Origin: a virus
Length of the DNA: 64,000 nucleotides
Direction: 5' to 3' (one strand)
Virus record (IMG/VR): IMGVR_UViG_3300025889_000073
Coordinates: 1 to 64,000 of that record
Position numbers and translations under genes: made by a program. The notes under the pieces were generated by a model. It saw only the letters and a program-made list of their open reading frames with translations. It was not told the DNA's origin and made no database searches. Position 1 is the stretch's first letter, and each line of letters starts with the position of its first letter. This document shows, piece after piece, positions 28,369 through 35,092 of the stretch.

Positions 28369-28796
28369 GTTGGACGTATAAGGGACAAGACTTCACAGAA
28401 GATATGATTGGTGATGCATATGGTTATGTCTATTGTATCACCAATCTACAAAATGGTAAAAAATACATCGGAAAGAAGTTTTTTACTAAATCTGGACAAA
28501 AACAAAAAAATGGTAAGCGTAGGAGAGTTCGGAAGAAATCGGACTGGCTGACCTACTGGGGCAGTAATAAACGCCTCCAAGAAGATTTTCGCAATATTGG
28601 TGAAGATAATTTTAAGAGAGAGATTTTACACCTCTGTAAGACACGTTCCGAGTGTTCCTATCTAGAGCTCAAAGAACAAATGGACAATAGAGTATTAGAA
28701 TCCGATAAATGGTATAATGATTGGATTATGGTCAGAGTAAGGAAGGACCATATTTTATCTAAAGGCAGCACCAATACTTATAATGAAAATAAGTGA
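28365..28796 (+). CDS. GIY-YIG-like endonuclease
   Basis: This 143-residue protein has GYVYCITNLQNGKKYIGKK at about residues 19-37, the two strands of the GIY-YIG nuclease core, then a basic stretch and a conserved Glu in SYLELKE. Proteins like this are common in T4-like phages; some are homing endonucleases, others may process DNA. No intron is seen around it. Confidence 0.75.
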   Translation: MSWTYKGQDFTEDMIGDAYGYVYCITNLQNGKKYIGKKFFTKSGQKQKNGKRRRVRKKSDWLTYWGSNKRLQEDFRNIGEDNFKREILHLCKTRSECSYLELKEQMDNRVLESDKWYNDWIMVRVRKDHILSKGSTNTYNENK

Positions 28797-28859
28797 AATC
28801 TACGGCAATTTTAAAAGATTGCCATTTAGTAATTAGAACAACAACTCTAAAAACAGGTA

Positions 28860-28886
28860 AATATTAGTGAAAACACTAATATTTTG
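28860..28886 (+). terminator. Rho-independent terminator
   Basis: AATATTAGTG and CACTAATATT form a perfect 10-bp stem with an AAAA loop, followed by TTTG. It separates the nucleotide/ICL operon from the late gene at 28963. The stem is AT-rich and the U-run short, so strength is uncertain. Confidence 0.6.
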
Positions 28887-28897
28887 ATGTTGCGGTG

Positions 28898-28930
28898 CAT
28901 AAATAAATGTGTGACGCCGTAAGGGTCACA
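28898..28930 (+). promoter_or_regulatory. T4-type late promoter with leader hairpin
   Basis: CATAAATA (28898-28905) is a late box. Just downstream the leader can form a 6-bp hairpin, TGTGAC (28910-28915) with GTCACA (28925-28930). TAGGAG lies before the ATG at 28963. The long structured leader may stabilise the message. Confidence 0.6.
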
Positions 28931-28962
28931 TCATTTTAACCTCGCTTAATAGGAGAATTACC

Positions 28963-29205
28963 ATGCTATACGCTTATAACCAATTAGTTGACCTTGTTCA
29001 AAACGCTAAAACCGATTTCATCAAATCATATATCACCAACGAAGAATTTAGTAAGCCTGCTCAAACTTATGTTGATGCTCAAACAAAATTTGCCAAAGCA
29101 GTTGGCCAAAATGTTTGGGACTTTGCCTCAGTAATGGGCACATCGATGTACAATTTTAACCCAGCTAATGCTTTTACTAAGCCTGCGAAAGCGAGCGCAA
29201 AGTAA
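28963..29205 (+). CDS. Small late protein, weakly phasin-like
   Basis: This 80-residue protein is helical and amphipathic with Ala/Lys-rich C-terminus (ending KPAKASAK). PAQTYVDAQTKFAKAV recalls phasin-family helices, proteins that coat polyhydroxyalkanoate granules, but the match is weak. It has its own late promoter, hairpin leader and good ribosome binding site, so it is probably made in large amounts. Confidence 0.5.
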   Translation: MLYAYNQLVDLVQNAKTDFIKSYITNEEFSKPAQTYVDAQTKFAKAVGQNVWDFASVMGTSMYNFNPANAFTKPAKASAK

Positions 29206-29364
29206 ATGGCCAAAAAAGTTAAGAGGGTATTTAAAAGTGTGTATTGTTTCTTTGAAGATATTGGGTACTCTAAAGCAATAACAACAATGAATCGCTACGG
29301 TTTATATAAAGAAGCAAAAAATCTTATGCAATATAGAAAGGACCGTTATGAAAGACCTTTTTAA
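29206..29364 (+). CDS. Small basic protein, unknown function
   Basis: A 52-residue reading frame abuts the previous stop. It is basic with a helix KAITTMNRYGLYKEAKNLM. No family is recognised beyond similar short frames in related phages. Confidence 0.45.
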   Translation: MAKKVKRVFKSVYCFFEDIGYSKAITTMNRYGLYKEAKNLMQYRKDRYERPF

Positions 29365-29500
29365 GAAGATTTTTAAACTAAACACTAAGCCATATCATTC
29401 AGAGTTGGAGTCTTTTATCAATTCAAAAAAACCACAAACAAATTTTGATGTGGAATATTGGTCAAGACTTTTTGAAAGAAAATACTACCACAACCAATAG
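29348..29500 (+). CDS. Small protein, unknown function
   Basis: A 50-residue reading frame overlaps the previous one by 17 bases. It starts MKDLFKKIFKLN and has an aromatic segment DVEYWSRLFERKYY. It is followed directly by a strong terminator, so it ends the late unit. Confidence 0.45.
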   Translation: MKDLFKKIFKLNTKPYHSELESFINSKKPQTNFDVEYWSRLFERKYYHNQ

Positions 29501-29504
29501 TATA

Positions 29505-29532
29505 GAGGGGGATTTAATCCCCCTCAATTTTT
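29505..29532 (+). terminator. Rho-independent terminator
   Basis: GAGGGGGAT and ATCCCCCTC form a 9-bp stem with a TTA loop, followed by AATTTTTT. This is one of the two strongest terminators in the window. Confidence 0.9.
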
Positions 29533-29551
29533 TCCAAGCATACATAATAGT

Positions 29552-29803
29552 ATGCGTATCAATCAACCACCATCCAAGAACTTTTTACAATATGCTTCAC
29601 GGCTGAAGATTTGGCAGCCTGTTGTTCGGGATGGTTGGGTCATAAAGTTTTCTCAATATAGAGATATGTTTTTATTATTGACCATTGTTTCACAACATAC
29701 AGGTCAAACAATACTCCGATATTTCAACAATGAAGATGAGGCTTGCGCTTTCATCAATATGGTGTTATGTTTGGATGCATTTGATTACCAAGAAATGCTC
29801 TAA
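29552..29803 (+). CDS. Hypothetical protein
   Basis: This 83-residue protein contains several Trp/Tyr/Phe and a C-terminal FNNEDEACAFINMVL segment like that of small phage proteins handling an unknown partner. No motif can be named. Confidence 0.45.
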   Translation: MRINQPPSKNFLQYASRLKIWQPVVRDGWVIKFSQYRDMFLLLTIVSQHTGQTILRYFNNEDEACAFINMVLCLDAFDYQEML

Positions 29804-29832
29804 GTTATTGATTTTTCACATTAAAATAAAGC

Positions 29833-29860
29833 TTGACAAATTGTTATATTATGATATAAT
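29833..29860 (+). promoter_or_regulatory. Sigma70-type promoter, leaderless
   Basis: TTGACA (29833-29838) and TATAAT (29855-29860) are 16 bases apart. The ATG at 29867 is 6 bases after the -10 box, at the expected transcription start. Confidence 0.8.
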
Positions 29861-29866
29861 ACCAGT

Positions 29867-30274
29867 ATGAAAATTAACGGCAAATTATCAAAAAATCAAT
29901 TATCGGCAATAAACCATTTTGTCGATATTTTGTTTTCCAAACAGTTAAAACCTTACCTAGAATTTAATTTCCGTTTTGTCAATATGAAAAATATGCAAGG
30001 TACGGTCATTGTTGAAGATTATAATACAAAAGGTGTTCCCCGTGAATTTACTATTGAAATCAATAGAAACGATACACCAGAAGAAAAATTAAAGACCATC
30101 GCTCACGAATTGGTTCATGCAAAACAATATGCAAAAAATGAATTGAACGAAGAAATGAATATATGGCTTGGCCAAAAGGTTGATTCTGAGACGATGAAAT
30201 ATTTTGAACAACCATGGGAAATTGAAGCAGAATCCGTTGGTCTAAATATGTACGAATCGTTTATACGGACATGA
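29867..30274 (+). CDS. SprT-like zinc metallopeptidase
   Basis: This 135-residue protein has HELVHAKQ at residues 80-87 (HExxH zincin motif), with a downstream Glu-rich helix (WEIEAESVGLNMYE) that can give the third ligand. Cellular SprT/Spartan proteins cut DNA-protein crosslinks; here the role could be removal of host DNA-bound proteins, which is inference. The start lies at the transcription start of its own promoter. Confidence 0.75.
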   Translation: MKINGKLSKNQLSAINHFVDILFSKQLKPYLEFNFRFVNMKNMQGTVIVEDYNTKGVPREFTIEINRNDTPEEKLKTIAHELVHAKQYAKNELNEEMNIWLGQKVDSETMKYFEQPWEIEAESVGLNMYESFIRT

Positions 30275-30423
30275 ATTACGAACTGGTAAAATACCGAGAT
30301 GCTGGTTTAACGACCTACACCTATTTTTGGATAGATGAAAATAGGACAGTTATTAGTCCGTATTTTGATAGTAATGAAGAAGCTATAGCGTGGCTAGAAG
30401 AAAGGTTGAACGAAAATGAATAA
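30271..30423 (+). CDS. Small protein, unknown function
   Basis: A 50-residue reading frame overlaps the SprT stop (ATGA) and the next gene. It has a hydrophilic helix AIAWLEERLNENE at its end. Translation is supported only by the coupled junctions. Confidence 0.5.
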   Translation: MNYELVKYRDAGLTTYTYFWIDENRTVISPYFDSNEEAIAWLEERLNENE

Positions 30424-30601
30424 TTTTTGGGGCGAACCAGATGATGAACCATTGCCAGACTGGATGGACCCGGTCAAGTGTAGAATGGTCAACGAACAAA
30501 AAGAAATGCGTAAGAAGAATGGCCAAGACCTATTCTCCGTAATACAAGAAGCATTAAATAAACCTTGTGTCGATGTTATCATAAGAGAGCCAGAATTATG
30601 A
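30416..30601 (+). CDS. Small protein, unknown function
   Basis: This 61-residue acidic protein begins with a Trp/Pro/Asp-rich segment (NNFWGEPDDEPLPDW) and continues as a helix. It overlaps both neighbours by a few bases. Function unknown. Confidence 0.5.
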   Translation: MNNFWGEPDDEPLPDWMDPVKCRMVNEQKEMRKKNGQDLFSVIQEALNKPCVDVIIREPEL

Positions 30602-30801
30602 CTACCGTTGAAAGTGTAATCTACAGAATGAAAAACCTAAAATTGTTTGAGGTTGAATTTGATTTGCCTGATGAATTTGTATTTAAAGGACGAATACCAT
30701 TTGATATGAAAATAGAAGATGGTAAGATAATGGCCAAAGTATATGCCATAGACCTTGATGAGGCATATTTAAAAGTCGCTTATTTTTTTGAGGAACTATA
30801 G
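30598..30801 (+). CDS. Small protein, unknown function
   Basis: This 67-residue protein starts at the ATG that overlaps the previous stop. It has alternating beta strands (LKLFEVEFDLP, KIMAKVYAIDLDEAYLK) and an acidic end. GAGGA near its end serves the next gene. Confidence 0.5.
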   Translation: MTTVESVIYRMKNLKLFEVEFDLPDEFVFKGRIPFDMKIEDGKIMAKVYAIDLDEAYLKVAYFFEEL

Positions 30802-30802
30802 T

Positions 30803-30985
30803 ATGAATGACTTTGAAACCCATGATATCGGTACAACCAGAGAGATACAATTGTCCCGTGAATTGGCCAAGTCCATAGAACAAATCACCAAACAATATGG
30901 CGGAGTAGTACCAGAATCCGTGATGCAGGCCTATAACCGCCTAGTAGAACATTATAATTGGCAGCAAGAGAATGGAAAAGCTTAG
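30803..30985 (+). CDS. Small helical protein
   Basis: This 60-residue protein starts at 30803 behind GAGGA at 30790-30794. It is a helical protein with QITKQYGGVVPESVMQAYNR in the middle. Function unknown. Confidence 0.5.
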   Translation: MNDFETHDIGTTREIQLSRELAKSIEQITKQYGGVVPESVMQAYNRLVEHYNWQQENGKA

Positions 30986-30999
30986 AAGCGGAGTCATTA

Positions 31000-31317
31000 G
31001 TGCCAAACCAATATAGACTAAAGAATTGTCCTACTTGTGGTGTCGAACACCGTAAGAAAGGACCATATTGTTCTAGGTCGTGTGGCAATGGCCGAGAGTT
31101 TACAGAAGAACAGAAAAAGAATTTAAGAATAAAGAACCGAGAGTATTATCAAACACCCGAAGGTATTGCAACAGCTAAAAAGATATCAGCAGTAAATTCT
31201 GGTGAAGTGGCCTCTGGTGTTGATATTGATGAATGGTCTGTAGATATACCAGAAGTACATGATTTAAGAGACTATGATAATTTTTTAGAAGGATTTGACC
31301 GTGCAGATAAATGGTAA
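31000..31317 (+). CDS. Zinc-finger protein, possible nuclease accessory
   Basis: A GTG start at 31000 is favoured by GGAG at 30990-30993. The 105-residue product opens with CPTCG and CSRSCG, a four-Cys zinc site, followed by a basic region (REFTEEQKKNLRIKNREYY) like those found in phage homing-nuclease-associated modules. The acidic C-terminus is unlike a nuclease core, so only a zinc-binding role is supported. Confidence 0.55.
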   Translation: MPNQYRLKNCPTCGVEHRKKGPYCSRSCGNGREFTEEQKKNLRIKNREYYQTPEGIATAKKISAVNSGEVASGVDIDEWSVDIPEVHDLRDYDNFLEGFDRADKW

Positions 31318-31516
31318 AACAATTGAACCTCATCCAGATTCCGGTGAGTATGAAAAAAAAGTAATATCTTTTCCTGAGGGTGATGTCTATAGAATAGAGG
31401 TTTATGTCAATGATGAGTTGTATAAATCAACGACAGCGGCATCAGCCAATGCGGCTAAAAACGTGATAGAATATTATGAGCACCCAAAATATGAACCCTG
31501 GAAATTGGCCGATTGA
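31295..31516 (+). CDS. Small protein, unknown function
   Basis: This protein of up to 73 residues starts at TTG 31295 or GTG 31301; AGAAGGA lies just upstream of both. It is beta-rich in its first half with an Ala-rich C-terminal helix. It overlaps the previous and next genes. Confidence 0.45.
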   Translation: MTVQINGKTIEPHPDSGEYEKKVISFPEGDVYRIEVYVNDELYKSTTAASANAAKNVIEYYEHPKYEPWKLAD

Positions 31517-31637
31517 GTTTCAAATAGAGGATTTTTTGAGGTTCTACAATTATGATGTACCGAACCCCGAAAACTATCCGAAGACCTTTGAATATCTTGT
31601 AAGACTTTGGCGTTACACCAGAACGGTTTCTTCTTAA
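31476..31637 (+). CDS. Small conserved phage protein
   Basis: A 53-residue reading frame contains IEDFLRFYNYDVPNPENYPK, a motif I have seen in short T4-like cyanophage proteins. It ends just before a bulged hairpin and promoter, so it closes this operon. Confidence 0.55.
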   Translation: MSTQNMNPGNWPIEFQIEDFLRFYNYDVPNPENYPKTFEYLVRLWRYTRTVSS

Positions 31638-31640
31638 AAA

Positions 31641-31660
31641 GTGAGTACTAACGTACTACT
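31641..31660 (+). repeat. Bulged inverted repeat, element A copy 1
   Basis: AGTAC-TAAC-GTACT forms a small hairpin extended by GT on the left with a one-base G bulge. Copy 2 at 33322 has the same bulged form, and unbulged hairpins occur at 52348 and 53842, each upstream of a sigma70-type promoter. Confidence 0.5.
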
Positions 31661-31691
31661 AAGTGGTTGATTTATAATGCTTTTTTAGGGC

Positions 31692-31719
31692 TTGCCATTT
31701 GCCCGAAATTGTGTATAAT
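31692..31719 (+). promoter_or_regulatory. Sigma70-type promoter, leaderless
   Basis: TTGCCA (31692-31697) and TATAAT (31714-31719) are 16 bases apart with TGTG ahead of the -10. The ATG at 31727 lies 7 bases downstream, so the message is leaderless. Confidence 0.7.
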
Positions 31720-31726
31720 CCACACC

Positions 31727-32029
31727 ATGATACGAAAAAAACGAAACGACAGGAATTACATTCTCTACCAATTGAATGTAGATGGCCAGACCTATATTGG
31801 TTTGACCGTTGCCGTAGGTCGTGCGTTCTGGCGGTCCGTCAAGGTTCGGGTTCAGAAGCATATGAGTAGAGCCCGCATTGAATCGAAAGACTGGACGCTG
31901 TGCCAGGCGCTCCGAGAAGCTAAATCCGTAGAGTATTCGGTGCTCGAAGTGGTGCGAGGTCGTAAGACCGCATACCAGCGTGAGCGTCAATTGATTGCCG
32001 AATACAGTCCACAATTGAATGATTTTTAA
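31727..32029 (+). CDS. Small GIY-YIG-like nuclease domain protein
   Basis: This 100-residue protein starts at the transcription start. YILYQLNVDGQTYIGLT near residue 11 fits the GIY-YIG core strands, followed by basic residues (WRSVKVRVQKHMSRAR) and a conserved Glu region RERQLIAEYSPQLND. Such minimal domains occur in many phages. The DNA is more GC-rich than the surroundings. Confidence 0.65.
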   Translation: MIRKKRNDRNYILYQLNVDGQTYIGLTVAVGRAFWRSVKVRVQKHMSRARIESKDWTLCQALREAKSVEYSVLEVVRGRKTAYQRERQLIAEYSPQLNDF

Positions 32030-32038
32030 GGAAAGATT

Positions 32039-32296
32039 ATGCGTACCAAAGTGATTATTGATGGGTTGAAAAACAGCCAGAAATTCCGTGCCATTATTAA
32101 TGGGGTTTTTATTGGTGATTGTGAGGTGAAAGACCTGGTTGGTTCCAGATTCCTGCACCAAGCGCAAAGGGTTGCAGTATGGGATGCTCTGGCGCATATT
32201 GCTATAACTAATCGTATCGGAAAGCGTAATGGCAAGACCATATCGGGTTTTGGTACGAACCGTGATGGAATTGATGTTCAGGTTGATTTGTTGTAA
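32039..32296 (+). CDS. Hypothetical protein
   Basis: This 85-residue protein starts behind AAGGAAAG. It is alternating basic and hydrophobic (FRAIINGVFIGDCEV, ALAHIAITNRIGKRNG). No known family. It shares its transcript with the GIY-YIG gene. Confidence 0.5.
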   Translation: MRTKVIIDGLKNSQKFRAIINGVFIGDCEVKDLVGSRFLHQAQRVAVWDALAHIAITNRIGKRNGKTISGFGTNRDGIDVQVDLL

Positions 32297-32322
32297 AAAA
32301 ACAACAAGACCAAAATAAGGGC

Positions 32323-32350
32323 TTGACATTTGCCGAAAAACCTGTATAAT
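32323..32350 (+). promoter_or_regulatory. Sigma70-type promoter
   Basis: TTGACA (32323-32328) and TATAAT (32345-32350) are 16 bases apart. The leader that follows (CATGATGATTGATAAAGAAG) matches the leaders at 33436 and 52893. Confidence 0.8.
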
Positions 32351-32384
32351 TGTTTACATGATGATTGATAAAGAAGACCAAAAA

Positions 32385-32648
32385 ATGCAATATACCGCTG
32401 AGATTTATAAGATGGATGCTCGCTGCAAAAAAGGCGAGAAATTGGTCGCTAAGGTTGATTATGAGGATGTGACCAAAAAAGGTGTTGAAAGGTCCTGCAA
32501 AAAGAATTGGCCTGCACCTAAGTTTCGTTTTGTGATTTTCGACACCTTTGTGACCAAAAAAAATCTTATGAGTGGTGAAGAATTCCAAGAGCGTTACGAC
32601 ACACCGTATTATTGCTCGCCTTCCTCTGAATCTTTCTGGAGTATGTAA
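32385..32648 (+). CDS. Hypothetical protein
   Basis: Start at 32385 is preferred because AAAGAAGA lies upstream and the parallel leaders at 33437 and 52894 also place the true start after a GA-rich stretch; ATG codons at 32358 and 32361 are possible leaderless starts. The 87-residue product is basic with a C-terminal Ser/Tyr-rich tail. Function unknown. Confidence 0.5.
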   Translation: MQYTAEIYKMDARCKKGEKLVAKVDYEDVTKKGVERSCKKNWPAPKFRFVIFDTFVTKKNLMSGEEFQERYDTPYYCSPSSESFWSM

Positions 32649-32650
32649 TC

Positions 32651-32800
32651 ATGTCCAAATCCGATATAATTCATGGTCTAATGGAAGACTTAATCGTGCT
32701 CTGCGAAATCCGTGGAGAATTAGACCCCGAATCCAATGCAATAACCGAAAAGCGTATTTCCGCCCTCCAGCAACAAATTGAAACCCTCGAAAAGGAATAA
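32651..32800 (+). CDS. Small coiled coil protein
   Basis: A 49-residue acidic reading frame follows the previous stop closely and ends four bases before the next start. The C-terminal half is a likely coiled coil (ISALQQQIETLEKE). Function unknown. Confidence 0.5.
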   Translation: MSKSDIIHGLMEDLIVLCEIRGELDPESNAITEKRISALQQQIETLEKE

Positions 32801-32803
32801 ATC

Positions 32804-33235
32804 ATGGCTTACATTAACCAAGAAACCAAAAAGAAAATTGTCGCCGCTGTTAAACCCATATTAAAGAAATATGGTGTTAAAGGCACCTTTGCTGTTCGTA
32901 ATAATTCAACCATTGTGCTGAATGTAAAATCCGGTAAGCTTGATTTTATTGAAAATTACTTGGCTACTGATGCTGCTTTGCCTCATGCTGGTAAAATGCC
33001 ACAAGATCAGATTGATTATATTCGTAAACAAAAAACACTGGATGTAAATCCTTACTGGTTTCAAAATCATTTTTCTGGTAAAGTAAGAACATTTTTACTG
33101 GAAGTTTTCTCTGCTATGAAAAAAGCGGGTAATTGGTATGATAATTCTGATGCTCAAATTGATTATTTTGATACCGCTTATTATGTGGATGTGAATATCG
33201 GTAAGTGGAATAAACCCTATGAAAAGACGGTTTAA
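32804..33235 (+). CDS. LPD29-like phage protein
   Basis: This 143-residue protein starts MAYINQETKKKI and continues VKPILKKYGVKGTFAVRNNS, which resembles the polyvalent-protein domain LPD29 found in phage and mobile-element proteins. The recall is from memory and cannot be verified here. AAAAGGAA precedes the ATG. Confidence 0.55.
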   Translation: MAYINQETKKKIVAAVKPILKKYGVKGTFAVRNNSTIVLNVKSGKLDFIENYLATDAALPHAGKMPQDQIDYIRKQKTLDVNPYWFQNHFSGKVRTFLLEVFSAMKKAGNWYDNSDAQIDYFDTAYYVDVNIGKWNKPYEKTV

Positions 33236-33290
33236 ATAATGGATGGAATGGATGGTAGATATCGGAAGGATTAGGAATATGCGGTGGAGC

Positions 33291-33310
33291 TGTGGATAAA
33301 ATGTGGATAA
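33291..33310 (+). promoter_or_regulatory. Two tandem DnaA boxes
   Basis: TGTGGATAA occurs at 33291-33299 and again at 33302-33310; its complement TTATCCACA is the exact consensus DnaA box. The two are in the same direction and 11 bases apart, one helical turn, as in bacterial origins and DnaA-regulated promoters. The surrounding 33236-33400 has no gene. Confidence 0.6.
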
Positions 33311-33321
33311 GTCTGCGTAGA

Positions 33322-33341
33322 AGTGAATACTAACTTATTAC
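33322..33341 (+). repeat. Bulged inverted repeat, element A copy 2
   Basis: AGT-G-AATA and TATTACT pair with a single G bulge around a CTAACT loop, matching the copy at 31641. It lies 60 bases ahead of the promoter at 33401. Confidence 0.5.
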
Positions 33342-33400
33342 TGCGAGAATCCGCCGATTTGTCTCTTTTTCGCAACAATAAAAATATTTGCCGAAACCGC

Positions 33401-33429
33401 TTGCCAAAACCCTCAAACTGTGACATAAT
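33401..33429 (+). promoter_or_regulatory. Sigma70-type promoter
   Basis: TTGCCA (33401-33406) and CATAAT (33424-33429) are 17 bases apart. It is followed by the CCATTCCATG leader shared with 52887. Confidence 0.7.
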
Positions 33430-33466
33430 CCATTCCATGTTGAGTGAGATTGAAAAGGAAATTGAA

Positions 33467-33790
33467 ATGTCAAACTTTATTACTAACTACATTTTCCCCT
33501 GTGCCACCGTGAATGGCATGACCCTTAACCAAAAGCGTGAAGCCGTGAAAGCGCTCCGTGTCGCTATCAAGGAAGAGGCTATTATTCGCAAGCAAGTCCG
33601 TGAGGATGCAAAGGCTGCGAAAGAAGCCGCAAAGGCAGAAAAAGCCGCTGCCCGTGAGGCGAAGCGAGTTGAAGCGATTGCCCGCCTCGAAGCTCGTTTA
33701 GCGAAGCTTCAGCGGAATGCTTCGAAGAAAGCCGGTCCTGTGAAGGTTTTTTCTGCTTCTGAAATCGCTCAATTGAATGCTGGAGTTTAA
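33467..33790 (+). CDS. Ala/Lys-rich helical protein
   Basis: Start at 33467 is chosen behind AAAAGGAA; the ATG at 33437 belongs to the leader shared with 52894. The 107-residue product has a long Ala-Lys-Glu-Arg helix (about residues 30-90) that could be a coiled coil or bind nucleic acid. The DNA is distinctly GC-rich for this genome, as are the next three genes. Confidence 0.5.
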   Translation: MSNFITNYIFPCATVNGMTLNQKREAVKALRVAIKEEAIIRKQVREDAKAAKEAAKAEKAAAREAKRVEAIARLEARLAKLQRNASKKAGPVKVFSASEIAQLNAGV

Positions 33791-34023
33791 TGATGCAAAT
33801 TGATTTTATTAGCGCTGTGGACGGGAAAGTCTGCCTTTATTCTGGTTCTGAGCTAATCGTGGCTAGCGCTGATACCGTTGAGCTTGCTGATGCGATTCGA
33901 AGCCAAGCTCTTGACCTTGGTGACGCTTATTGCAGCAGCTCGATGGATTTTGCTGATGAATACGGCTTTTTGTATCCCTCAGAAGCCGTTGTGGTTTTGA
34001 CTAATGCTTTGGAGATTGTTTAA
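33790..34023 (+). CDS. Hypothetical protein
   Basis: This 77-residue acidic protein starts on the last base of the previous stop and shares its last base with the next start. It is rich in Ala, Asp, Ser and Val. No family known. Confidence 0.5.
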   Translation: MMQIDFISAVDGKVCLYSGSELIVASADTVELADAIRSQALDLGDAYCSSSMDFADEYGFLYPSEAVVVLTNALEIV

Positions 34024-34355
34024 TGGCTATGCTGGTAATTGCTACTCAGGTTCATGAAAACTACGGTGCCCACGATTGGGACGGTACCGGTGAGTGCCCC
34101 CAATATTGGAAGGCCAAGGGTGGCCATGAGTATAAAATTACCAATATTCCGCTTAATGTGGACCTAGCCGAGATTGTGGCTATGGCCAATGTGGAGACGG
34201 ATGACCATTATTTCCGTGAGACCATTATTGACTGGTCCGTAGAGGACGATAATTATATGAGCTGGTATGAGAAAACCCAGCTGGAATTTGATGGCGAGGT
34301 GGAGTACCCCGAGCCTGAAGTGGATTACAATGATTTAAACAGGAGCTTTGCATGA
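34023..34355 (+). CDS. Conserved phage protein, unknown function
   Basis: This 110-residue acidic protein begins LVIATQVHENYGAHDWDG, a segment I recall from T4-like phage hypothetical proteins. Several Tyr, Trp and His suggest a small globular fold. It overlaps both neighbours. Confidence 0.55.
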   Translation: MAMLVIATQVHENYGAHDWDGTGECPQYWKAKGGHEYKITNIPLNVDLAEIVAMANVETDDHYFRETIIDWSVEDDNYMSWYEKTQLEFDGEVEYPEPEVDYNDLNRSFA

Positions 34356-34606
34356 GCCGAATGAGTGAGTTGGCTATGGAGATTGAGCAGGCTATTGAGG
34401 ATGGTGAGCTGACCTTCCAACAAATAGCTGATAAATTTAATGTGCCCCTAGACTGGGTGCTGGATGTAGCTTATCAAAACCCAGAATACCTTTCCGAACC
34501 AGACCCTGGGGATATGGATGGGGATATGGCATCCGGACTGGCTTCTGCTGGATGGGGTACGGATGAGGACTACTGCTGGGAAAATGACTATTGCGATGAC
34601 TACTAA
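34352..34606 (+). CDS. Small acidic protein with helix-turn-helix-like segment
   Basis: This 84-residue protein has ELTFQQIADKFNVPLDWVL, which looks like a helix-turn-helix, followed by a very acidic tail (many Asp, Trp, Tyr). It could be a DNA-mimic or regulator; this is inference. Confidence 0.5.
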   Translation: MSRMSELAMEIEQAIEDGELTFQQIADKFNVPLDWVLDVAYQNPEYLSEPDPGDMDGDMASGLASAGWGTDEDYCWENDYCDDY

Positions 34607-34783
34607 GCGCTCACTATAGCGCTGCTGTCCCATAGGTCAAAAACAGCGTCCGGACAGTTGGAAGGAGTCCTCTAATAGCAGACTACTGGCGTTCTAAGGA
34701 TTCTTGTCTCGCTCTGGTCAATTTCATAATCCTCCACTAAAGCGCCTCAAAAATTTTTTCCGGTAAATTTTCGTCTGGACCTC
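34607..34783 (+). other. Non-coding stretch with inverted repeats
   Basis: No gene is seen here. AGCGCT occurs as AGCGCTCACTATAGCGCT, an inverted repeat just after the upstream stop. The stretch is locally more GC-rich and contains GGAAGGAGTCCTCTAAT, partly similar to GGAAGGAGCGTATGCTCTA in the candidate RNA at 55852. It may hold a small RNA or terminator; I cannot settle which. Confidence 0.35.
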
Positions 34784-34812
34784 TTGACAAGTTTCTATAT
34801 ACCTGATACAAT
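34784..34812 (+). promoter_or_regulatory. Sigma70-type promoter
   Basis: TTGACA (34784-34789) and TACAAT (34807-34812) are 17 bases apart, serving the long run of small genes from 34827 to about 38526. Confidence 0.7.
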
Positions 34813-34826
34813 CTTGGTGTTGCCTG

Positions 34827-34967
34827 ATGAAGATAATTACTACTTTATTACTATACCTGGTATTAGTTGCTATGGGGCTTGCTTTTTCCATGGTTTTTGT
34901 TATAATAGGTTCTATGGTATATGTGGTGTTCACTAACCCTTTAATGTTGTTTGGATTGACTGTATGA
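34827..34967 (+). CDS. Small membrane peptide
   Basis: A 46-residue reading frame directly after the promoter is almost wholly hydrophobic, with one or two membrane segments. Its stop overlaps the next start by ATGA. It may act at the host membrane early in infection. Confidence 0.5.
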   Translation: MKIITTLLLYLVLVAMGLAFSMVFVIIGSMVYVVFTNPLMLFGLTV

Positions 34968-35092
34968 AAATGATTAAACCTAGAAATCACATTGTAAGGA
35001 ATTCTAAGTCTTGTGGTGCAGGCCGTCATAAGGTCCGTACCAAGTATTCTCGTAACGTTAAGCATCGGAGTAAGTATGAACGAACGAATTAA
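34964..35092 (+). CDS. Small basic protein, DUF7230-like
   Basis: A 42-residue very basic frame opens MKMIKPRNHIV, followed by a GAGRHK segment. This resembles a widespread short phage protein (I recall it as DUF7230) with PRNHFV and AGxHxK motifs. Function unknown. Confidence 0.55.
   Translation: MKMIKPRNHIVRNSKSCGAGRHKVRTKYSRNVKHRSKYERTN

Noticed and set aside
28365-28796. Homing endonuclease marking an intron or intein
   Set aside because: Neighbouring genes are intact and no split gene is seen.
31685-32329. A 214-codon open frame on the minus strand
   Set aside because: It is antisense to two plus-strand genes that have a consensus promoter and a GIY-YIG motif; no minus-strand gene is supported anywhere else.
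34607-34783. SRP (4.5S) RNA because of GTCCGGA and GGAAGGAG
   Set aside because: The order and spacing do not give the conserved SRP hairpin loop.
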